From positions 1 through 24,215 of IMG/VR virus record IMGVR_UViG_3300005337_000047: DNA of 24,215 nt. One strand, given 5' to 3'. The notes below the pieces were generated by a model. It made no database searches. It was not told the DNA's origin and worked only from the letters and a program-made list of their open reading frames with translations. Both the position numbers and the translations under genes were made by a program. Positions within the stretch are counted from its first letter, which is position 1, and each line of letters opens with the position of its first letter. Positions 5,823 to 9,824 of the stretch are shown piece by piece. The DNA comes from a virus.

Positions 5823-5983
5823 TTTGTCCTCCTTTGGGCTACTACGCCCGAAATGAGGTATTCGGGCCGAATGCGTCCTATGTCCATTTTCGCGAACTTT
5901 GCCATGAAACGCACCCATTGTCTGTCTCTGCCCACTATGAGCTGATATGCCGGCTTTGTGTAGACTACGTACCATACGCGCAT
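5819..5983 (-). CDS. Small basic hypothetical protein, 54 aa
   Basis: Read from ATG 5983, preceded by AAATCGGACATAGGAGACAAA, the start-associated consensus. The protein starts MRVWYVVYTKPAYQLIVGRD and ends ISGVVAQRRTK; a small beta-rich fold is likely. There is no membrane segment. The stop overlaps the next gene's GTG start. It is too short to appear in a search limited to 60 codons, but the start element, the enclosing inverted repeat and the overlap all support it. Function unknown. Confidence 0.65.
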   Translation of the reverse strand: MRVWYVVYTKPAYQLIVGRDRQWVRFMAKFAKMDIGRIRPEYLISGVVAQRRTK

Positions 5984-6075
5984 TTTGTCTCCTATGTCCG
6001 ATTTGTGTGGACATGCGGAGTAAGAGCGGATGTATCCGAACTATCCGGATAAATGAGGCTATGTCCGGTTTTGCA

Positions 6076-6321
6076 CTACTTAGCCGTTATGGCCAATCTG
6101 GGGGTTTTGCGTAGAACGAGCAGTAGGCCCTGAAATGCCCGAATTGCCCGCATTGTGGCGAGAATGTCTAGATCGTCCGAGATGCCCCGGAGTGCCACCA
6201 TATGCCAGATTTGCTCCATTGTGAGCGGTTTGTCCAATTTGCTCACAATGTCCCGAACGACCGAGATGTGCACTTTGCCGTTTGGGTACGGGGTTGGCAT
6301 GATCTGTCCCCAAATGTTCAT
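6076..6321 (-). CDS. Hypothetical protein, 81 aa, possible winged-helix-like fold
   Basis: Not recognised with confidence. It begins MNIWGQIMPTPYPNGKVHIS. The part LDKPLTMEQIWHMVALRGIS (about residues 29-48) reads like a helix-turn-helix spacing, and the following residues form a helix and a hydrophobic strand pair (QGLLLVLRKTPRLAIT), as in small winged-helix proteins. That is an inference from pattern only. ATG 6321 follows AATTCGGACATAGGAGACAAAG, so the start is firm. It forms cassette 6. Confidence 0.7.
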   Translation of the reverse strand: MNIWGQIMPTPYPNGKVHISVVRDIVSKLDKPLTMEQIWHMVALRGISDDLDILATMRAIRAFQGLLLVLRKTPRLAITAK

Positions 6322-6343
6322 CTTTGTCTCCTATGTCCGAATT

Positions 6344-6361
6344 TGTCCGATTTGTCGGACA
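6344..6361. repeat. Start-associated palindrome TGTCCGA-TTTG-TCGGACA
   Basis: A 7-bp arm palindrome upstream of gene 6076-6321, identical in core to those at 7158-7177 and 7395-7414. Confidence 0.7.
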
Positions 6362-6395
6362 TAGCCTCATTTACCCGGATAGTCCTAAATGTTCT

Positions 6396-6697
6396 ACATT
6401 TCCGGATTTAGGGGTACATGTCCCTTTTGCGTGGGTTTAGCCTGAGATGCGTGACATGTACTCTTCGTCCGTTTCGACCGTTACGTCGTCTACGACCGCT
6501 TCGTCCCCATTCAGGCACATTTGCACCTTTTTGCGGAGAAGGTCTGCTTGGTCCGACTTGCCCCAGTTGTCCGAAATGTCCGCTTCGTACGTGATTATCA
6601 CAGTTGCTACCATCTTGGCCATGTTTGTCCCCTATCTACCCCTATGTGCCCGTGTGTCCGATTTTGTGGGGACATGTACCCTTAGATCCGGAAATGT
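6396..6697. repeat. Gene-enclosing inverted repeat 7
   Basis: The arms 6396-6424 and 6669-6697 (29 bp, 2 mismatches, both transitions; core ACATTTCCGGAT and GGTACATGTCCC) enclose gene 6437-6622. Confidence 0.85.
6437..6622 (-). CDS. Hypothetical protein, 61 aa
   Basis: Unrecognised. MAKMVATVIITYEADISDNW starts with a beta strand, followed by a charged helix (GKSDQADLLRKKVQMCL) and an acidic strand-rich end (EAVVDDVTVETDEEYMSRISG). This beta-alpha-beta order is that of a small ferredoxin-like fold, which cannot be confirmed by eye. ATG 6622 follows GATAGGGGACAAAC; the AAATCGGACA part lies further upstream than usual. It forms cassette 7. Confidence 0.7.
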   Translation of the reverse strand: MAKMVATVIITYEADISDNWGKSDQADLLRKKVQMCLNGDEAVVDDVTVETDEEYMSRISG

Positions 6698-6838
6698 CCG
6701 AAATCACCGACTTATTGCTTCTGTCCCAATTGCCTAGTTCAGTAGGTTTTGCCCTTCTTCTCCGGTAATGTCGGTGATGTCCGGTTTTGTCGCGATACGT
6801 ACCGAGTTAGGAGGATATGTCCGATTTATCACCTTATG

Positions 6839-7144
6839 TCAGATAAGACGTACTTTGTCCGATTTGACCTCTATGGTCGGTTCGCCCGTTTCGTCGCCTT
6901 CGTCGTTTATGGGCAGTAGCGTCACAAATGTGGTAAATACCACATTTGTGAGGAATAGCCCGGAATTGTCCGAATTGGGGTCTATCTCCTGGTATGTCGC
7001 ACATTTCAGGATTTCGTACGATTTCCCTAGATATGTCACATACGTCCCGATTCGGGGGATTTTGACCACGATTGTCCCAAGTTGGGTACCTTCGTCGCTT
7101 TTGTCCCAAATACCCGACATGTCCGTTGTGAGCAGTTCTGACAT
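6839..7144 (-). CDS. Beta-rich hypothetical protein, 101 aa
   Basis: Unrecognised. It begins MSELLTTDMSGIWDKSDEGT and continues with several strands (GTIVVKIPRIGTYVTYLGKSY, and NVVFTTFVTLLPI), ending acidic then basic (EVKSDKVRLI). No membrane segment is clear, although residues 63-78 are hydrophobic. ATG 7144 follows AAATCGGACATAAGGAGATAAATC, with the full palindrome at 7158-7177. The coding sequence contains a perfect 12-bp hairpin (6923-6950). It forms cassette 8. Confidence 0.7.
   Translation of the reverse strand: MSELLTTDMSGIWDKSDEGTQLGTIVVKIPRIGTYVTYLGKSYEILKCATYQEIDPNSDNSGLFLTNVVFTTFVTLLPINDEGDETGEPTIEVKSDKVRLI
6923..6950. repeat. Perfect hairpin inside gene 6839-7144
   Basis: The arms CACAAATGTGGT (6923-6934) and ACCACATTTGTG (6939-6950) pair perfectly over 12 bp around AAAT. 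It lies inside the coding region (codons for NVVFTTFV), with no T-run on either side. Confidence 0.8.
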
Positions 7145-7157
7145 GATTTATCTCCTT

Positions 7158-7177
7158 ATGTCCGATTTGTCGGACAT
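7158..7177. repeat. Start-associated palindrome, full form
   Basis: ATGTCCGATTTGTCGGACAT: 8-bp perfect arms around TTTG. It lies immediately upstream of the AAGGAGA of gene 7144, and is repeated exactly at 7395-7414. Confidence 0.8.
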
Positions 7178-7247
7178 ATCCCCTTAGCCCGGTACGTACC
7201 TAATGTCGCTCATGTCCCCTATGTCTGGCATGTCCGAAATTTACGAT

Positions 7248-7382
7248 TTAGCCGTTAAGTGTTGAAATGAGGAGATTTAGGTTGATTTCGGCCATTTTGT
7301 CGCAAACGTGGCGGTTTGTGCAGGTTTGGCAGGTTTTGCGGTGATCCGCCGCCTTTTGGGCTAGTTCGCGCTGTTTGTCCAC
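7248..7382 (-). CDS. Small Cys-cluster protein, 44 aa, GTG start
   Basis: The first leftward gene after the control region. GTG 7382 follows AAATCGGACATAAGGAGACAAAA, the exact consensus; the frame stays open further upstream but would run through the inverted repeat and the palindrome. The protein VDKQRELAQKAADHRKTCQT continues with CTNRHVCDKMAEIN. C18, C21 and C27 plus H25 could bind a zinc ion. The N-terminal RELAQKAADHRK resembles the start of the 112-aa protein at 2107-2445. Probably a small regulator, but this is inference from size, position and the Cys pattern. Confidence 0.6.
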   Translation of the reverse strand: MDKQRELAQKAADHRKTCQTCTNRHVCDKMAEINLNLLISTLNG

Positions 7383-7394
7383 TTTTGTCTCCTT

Positions 7395-7414
7395 ATGTCC
7401 GATTTGTCGGACAT
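7395..7414. repeat. Start-associated palindrome, full form
   Basis: An exact copy of the 20-bp palindrome at 7158-7177, placed directly before the AAGGAGAC of gene 7248-7382. Confidence 0.8.
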
Positions 7415-7536
7415 GCCAGATATGGGAGACATGAGCCTTTTGCCCGGGTCTGTCACTATTGAGTTGATAAAGTACGATTTGGGGGGATCTGCCCGGCTCG
7501 CCCGGGATGTCCGATTTGGCCCCCTTGTGCCCTTTC

Positions 7537-7542
7537 AGTGTA
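7537..7542 (-). promoter_or_regulatory. Leftward promoter -10 box TACACT (P3)
   Basis: On the minus strand TGTGCTACACTGAAAGG holds a TACACT -10 box with an extended TG-N motif. No -35 box is seen. A degenerate GGTGA-N9-TCACA lies at 7586-7604, centred 53 bp upstream of the -10 box, the same distance as the operators of P1 and P2, but with spacer 9 instead of 6. Would drive gene 7248-7382 and those following. Confidence 0.4.
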
Positions 7543-7613
7543 GCACAGCCTGGTTTGCCGTATATGTCCGATTTGTCCGACATAGGGTGATATATCCGGT
7601 CACATTTTGTACC

Positions 7614-7619
7614 ATTATA
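7614..7619 (-). promoter_or_regulatory. Possible leftward -10 box TATAAT
   Basis: The minus strand reads CCGGATATAATGGTAC with a perfect TATAAT but no -35 hexamer at the normal distance. It overlaps the end of the 37-bp duplicated block, in which the second copy has TATATC instead. Confidence 0.3.
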
Positions 7620-7747
7620 TCCGGATAAATACGGACATATCCTGATATAGTGGGGCAGAATAGGGCAAACCGGACAGTTGATCTGTGACGTACGTCACAC
7701 TGACCGGATATATCCGGACAAATTCGGACATATCACCATATAGTGGG
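7618..7747. repeat. 37-bp direct repeat, two copies 93 bp apart
   Basis: Copies at 7618-7654 and 7711-7747 match at 32 of 37 bases (shared parts TATCCGGA, CGGACATATC, ATATAGTGGG). Each lies just left of a Crp/GlxR-like site, as if a promoter-operator unit had been duplicated. A partial third copy (ACGGACATAGTGGGG) lies near 7845-7858. Confidence 0.65.
7684..7699. promoter_or_regulatory. Crp/GlxR-like operator (site 3), perfect
   Basis: TGTGACGTACGTCACA is a perfect 16-bp palindrome and matches TGTGANNTANNTCACA, the published actinobacterial Crp/GlxR consensus, at every fixed position. Confidence 0.6.
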
Positions 7748-7793
7748 TGTCTGACATATCGGACATAATCGTACATATCCGGACATATCCGAC

Positions 7794-7809
7794 TGTGATC
7801 TACGTCACA
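7794..7809. promoter_or_regulatory. Crp/GlxR-like operator (site 4)
   Basis: TGTGATCTACGTCACA matches every fixed position of TGTGANNTANNTCACA. It shares GTGATCTACGTCACACCACT with site 2. Confidence 0.6.
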
Positions 7810-8020
7810 CCACTGCGCCTATGTCGTACTATGTCCACATATAACGGACATAGTGGGGCATACGGGGGTATACCCACATATATCCGACCTATACGGGCGA
7901 ATCGGACATTACGGGTATATGTGATTAAATGTCATCAAAATGTAAAAAATTAACTATATTAGTTTATATGATGATAAAACGGACATTCTGGTACGTATTA
8001 GGAACTTTAATGTTCTAAAG

Positions 8021-8040
8021 AGTGTTAGTAAACTGACACT
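8021..8040. promoter_or_regulatory. Possible operator AGTGTTAGT-AA-ACTGACACT
   Basis: An inverted repeat with one mismatch in 9-bp arms. Similar half sites (GGTGTCAG and CTGATGTT) recur at about 8072-8100. They lie upstream of the structural operon, where a repressor or late activator could act. Confidence 0.35.
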
Positions 8041-8098
8041 ATTCTAGATCATCATTTCTTAAATATTGATTGGTGTCAGATTACCAACAAACTGATGT

Positions 8099-8127
8099 TA
8101 GACATTTACTGTACCGGGTAGTACTCT
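8099..8127 (+). promoter_or_regulatory. Weak candidate promoter of the structural operon
   Basis: TAGACA (8099-8104) and TACTCT (8122-8127) are separated by 17 bp. The -35 matches five of six bases, the -10 only three. The late genes must be transcribed from somewhere near here, but the sequence does not single out a strong promoter. Confidence 0.25.
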
Positions 8128-8160
8128 AGCTCTTAAGGTCTAGCACAAGGAGCGCGAGAC

Positions 8161-8496
8161 ATGACCAGCCCCGATCACCTTCCAGCCGATCCATCGGACT
8201 GGAATCCAGCGGAAGCGCTCAGAAACCTTACCTTAGAGCGTGCCCTGCAATCCACGGGTACTCCTCAGGAGCTAGCCACTCGACTTTTTGCAGAGAACTT
8301 ACCAATATCGGTAATGTCCATCTGTCATATAGCAACCTATGGTGAGTCCGAAGCTATGCGCTTTAATGCCGCTCGTTATGTCGTTGAGCGCACTATGGGT
8401 CCTGCTGAGCGGCAAAGCAGTCCTAATGGTAAGCACGTCTGGGACGACATCTATGAGAAGGTTGTATCAGAAGCTGAAGGTTATCTGAACAGCTAA
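8161..8496 (+). CDS. Putative terminase small subunit, 111 aa
   Basis: The first gene of the rightward operon, with ACAAGGAGCGCGAGAC before the ATG. The protein begins MTSPDHLPADPSDWNPAEAL and is mostly helical. The stretch LPISVMSICHIATYGESEAMRFNAARYVVERTMG (about residues 46-79) resembles the conserved helix pair in small terminase-like proteins of tailed phages, which bind DNA ends and recruit the large subunit. The identification rests on this motif and on position. Six small genes and one Ig-like gene separate it from the large subunit at 9805, which is unusual, as the two are commonly adjacent. Another DNA-binding head protein is the alternative. Confidence 0.5.
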   Translation: MTSPDHLPADPSDWNPAEALRNLTLERALQSTGTPQELATRLFAENLPISVMSICHIATYGESEAMRFNAARYVVERTMGPAERQSSPNGKHVWDDIYEKVVSEAEGYLNS

Positions 8497-8506
8497 AGGA
8501 GGACAC

Positions 8507-9007
8507 ATGGCAGTAAAGCGTGGGTTTCGCGGCGACAATGTAATTTATCGCAATGCACGCGGTGAGTCTATGGCAGTTATTCTAACTGGAGGACAGGGCA
8601 CTGCTCCGGCTGCCCCGGCTGCTGTGGGGTCTGGTACTGGTGGCACCTTGCCCGCTGCTACTTATACGTACAAGGTTACGTACGTTAAGGATGGCATCGA
8701 GAGTGAACTAAGTGCCGGATCCACGCCGTATGTGGCAACTGGTTCAACTTCTAGTGTGGCGTTGACACTTACGGCGGTAGCTGGCGCTACATCGTATAAG
8801 GTATATGGTCGGACTGGTGGCTCGTTCTTGTTGATGAAGACATTAACAGCACCAACTGTGACATATACCGACACAAATGCAGATACGCCATCTGGCGCCG
8901 GACCTACCTCGAATTTCAATGCGTCATTCAACACACCATATACTGGACACGCTGCGGTTACTGGTGTTCTGCCAGGGATAACAGCTGGCACCTATCAGAA
9001 AATATAA
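8507..9007 (+). CDS. Ig-like (fibronectin-type) domain protein, 166 aa, likely virion surface
   Basis: ATG 8507 follows AAAGGAGGACAC. Residues 1-30 form a short N-terminal segment (MAVKRGFRGDNVIYRNARGE). Residues 40-135 form one Ig/fibronectin-III-like repeat with the typical strands (AATYTYKVTYVKDGIESELS, then VAGATSYKVYGRTGG, then PTVTYTDTNADTPSGAGPTS). The same domain, with the same YKVY and SGA turns, is embedded in the tail tube protein at 17847-19109. Such domains decorate phage capsids and tails and are thought to bind carbohydrate. A head decoration or head fibre protein is the likeliest role, but its place before the terminase is unusual. Confidence 0.6.
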   Translation: MAVKRGFRGDNVIYRNARGESMAVILTGGQGTAPAAPAAVGSGTGGTLPAATYTYKVTYVKDGIESELSAGSTPYVATGSTSSVALTLTAVAGATSYKVYGRTGGSFLLMKTLTAPTVTYTDTNADTPSGAGPTSNFNASFNTPYTGHAAVTGVLPGITAGTYQKI

Positions 9008-9012
9008 ATATC

Positions 9013-9219
9013 ATGGCTTGGACAGCACAAGTTAATGGTCACATTCAGATTTTTTACGTAAGCGGTTCTAAGATCAAGGTGCGGCCTGGAATAATTACTG
9101 GAATTGTTTCAGGCCAAACCGTAAACGCTCGTGTCGGTCATTCCGGTCAGACGTTTTCAAGTCTGGCGCGCCGGACAACGCCGACCGCGCAGAGTTATCC
9201 GTGTTATATTGCGATGTGA
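9013..9219 (+). CDS. Small hypothetical protein, 68 aa
   Basis: Unrecognised. MAWTAQVNGHIQIFYVSGSK and the following strands (GIITGIVSGQTVNARVGHSGQTF) suggest a small beta-barrel. The codon use and position match the structural operon. ATG 9013 lies only five bases after the previous stop and has no clear ribosome binding site, so translation is probably coupled. The end, SLARRTTPTAQSYPCYIAM, is basic and flexible. It may be a small virion protein. Confidence 0.55.
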   Translation: MAWTAQVNGHIQIFYVSGSKIKVRPGIITGIVSGQTVNARVGHSGQTFSSLARRTTPTAQSYPCYIAM

Positions 9220-9222
9220 ACT

Positions 9223-9408
9223 GTGAAACCGTTAGCTATTATGCCAATACAAAGTGACCATGGTGATGTACATGAAATTCGAATTGTGCACGCAGATGGC
9301 ACGAGCTTAACTGTAGCTGAATACAAAATGATTTTCAAAGCTATTACCGGACGCAAAATATTGGGACCCGAGATTCCGATAAGCTGGTTTGCTGTGGAGG
9401 ATCGATGA
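9223..9408 (+). CDS. Small hypothetical protein, 61 aa
   Basis: Unrecognised. The start is uncertain: GTG 9223 (three bases after the previous stop) or ATG 9241 (codon 7, MPIQSDHGD). Neither has a good binding site, so coupling is likely. The sequence HEIRIVHADGTSLTVAEYKMIFKAITGRKI looks like a strand pair and a helix. The stop overlaps the ATG of the next gene (ATGA, 9405-9408). Confidence 0.55.
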   Translation: MKPLAIMPIQSDHGDVHEIRIVHADGTSLTVAEYKMIFKAITGRKILGPEIPISWFAVEDR

Positions 9409-9572
9409 CAGAAAAATGGCATGGCTGCGAAATAGTCAAATCCGCAGTGACGCCACCAATACCTCCAGCACCACCAATACCTGAACGTGGAGGACAAGAT
9501 GAACATCGACACGTTGTTGTGGCTCCTAGCCGCAATAAGTTTTGGTCTTGGTGCCTTCAACGCTTTTGCTAA
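9405..9572 (+). CDS. Small Pro-rich protein, 55 aa
   Basis: ATG 9405 follows GGAGGATCG, a good ribosome binding site, and overlaps the previous stop. The peptide starts MTEKWHGCEIVKSAVTPPIP, then has a Pro-rich segment (PPIPPAPPIPERGG) and a basic end with Trp and Cys (NKFWSWCLQRFC). The 3' half overlaps the membrane peptide gene 9499-9630 in another frame by 74 bases, an unusually deep overlap. Function unknown. Confidence 0.5.
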   Translation: MTEKWHGCEIVKSAVTPPIPPAPPIPERGGQDEHRHVVVAPSRNKFWSWCLQRFC

Positions 9573-9630
9573 TAGAATAAACTGGCTTTGTCTTGGCCTG
9601 ATGTTCGCCGCGTTAACCTTCGTGCTATGA
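9499..9630 (+). CDS. Membrane micropeptide, 43 aa
   Basis: ATG 9499 follows GTGGAGGACAAG, an excellent binding site. The peptide is almost wholly hydrophobic: two helices (LLWLLAAISFGLGAFNAFA and WLCLGLMFAALTFVL) around a short NRIN turn, hence a two-span membrane hairpin. It overlaps 9405-9572 in another frame and the start of 9627-9824 as ATGA. A holin-like role cannot be excluded, but it lies far from any lysin. I have no identification. Confidence 0.55.
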   Translation: MNIDTLLWLLAAISFGLGAFNAFANRINWLCLGLMFAALTFVL

Positions 9631-9824
9631 GTACCAAAAGTACTCAGTTCGTGGTCTGCCATTCTTGTGAGGCCACAATTAAGGTTATAGTTCGTGACGA
9701 TGAGCAGATTCTTATGAATGAGATTGCCGTTACTTGTAGCTGCTTAACTGCCATTTGGTTTAAGGTACGTCGGGTAGACGGCGGATTGATGGTAAGCAGG
9801 ATAGATGACAGACAGTCCGCTTAG
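9627..9824 (+). CDS. Small zinc-finger-like protein, 65 aa
   Basis: ATG 9627 overlaps the stop of the previous gene (ATGA). The sequence MSTKSTQFVVCHSCEATIKV has CHSC (C11, C14), and a second pair CSC follows at about residues 38-40 (VTCSCLTAIWFKV); four cysteines of this spacing would make a small zinc ribbon. The position before the large terminase fits a small DNA-processing accessory protein, such as an HNH-lacking packaging helper. This is inference. It overlaps the terminase start by 20 bases. Confidence 0.55.
   Translation: MSTKSTQFVVCHSCEATIKVIVRDDEQILMNEIAVTCSCLTAIWFKVRRVDGGLMVSRIDDRQSA

Larger units (their letters stand above)
5682..6036. repeat. Gene-enclosing inverted repeat 5
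   Basis: The arms 5682-5709 and 6009-6036 (28 bp, 4 mismatches, all transitions; core CCGCATGTCC) enclose the overlapping gene pair 5721-5822 and 5819-5983. Confidence 0.75.
6041..6382. repeat. Gene-enclosing inverted repeat 6 (27 bp, one mismatch)
   Basis: The arms 6041-6067 and 6356-6382 differ at one base of 27 (core AAATGAGGCTATGTCCG) and enclose gene 6076-6321. This is the best matched pair in the series. The single mismatch would be a G-U pair in the leftward RNA. Confidence 0.9.
6796..7198. repeat. Gene-enclosing inverted repeat 8
   Basis: The arms 6796-6824 and 7170-7198 (29 bp, 4 mismatches, all transitions; core GGATATGTCCGA and TACGTACCG) enclose gene 6839-7144. Confidence 0.8.
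7208..7436. repeat. Gene-enclosing inverted repeat 9
   Basis: The arms 7208-7237 and 7407-7436 (30 bp, 3 mismatches, all transitions; core TCTGGCATGTCCGA) enclose gene 7248-7382. This is the first cassette after the control region. Confidence 0.8.
7383..8160. promoter_or_regulatory. Divergent control region between leftward and rightward genes
   Basis: About 780 bases without a convincing gene. The first half (7383-7915) is dense in CGGACATAT/ATATCCGG words, with two Crp/GlxR-like palindromes, a duplicated 37-bp block (7618-7654 and 7711-7747), a perfect 14-bp palindrome (CCGGATATATCCGG, 7704-7717) and leftward -10 boxes. The second half (about 7916-8095) is AT-rich, with inverted repeats around 8002-8015 and 8021-8040, and leads into the rightward terminase operon. 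A packaging site beside the small terminase gene is possible but not visible as a sequence. Confidence 0.65.

Noticed and set aside
6734-6832. Leftward 32-codon frame from GTG 6832
   Set aside because: Its start has no ribosome binding site and the frame runs through the left arm of inverted repeat 8.
4177-7436. CRISPR array as the reason for the repeated spacing
   Set aside because: The repeats are inverted pairs of different sequence around genes of varied length, not direct repeats with unique spacers.
4177-7436. Insertion sequences or transposon ends as the source of the inverted repeats
   Set aside because: No transposase, no target site duplications, and each pair has a different sequence; copies of one element would share their ends.
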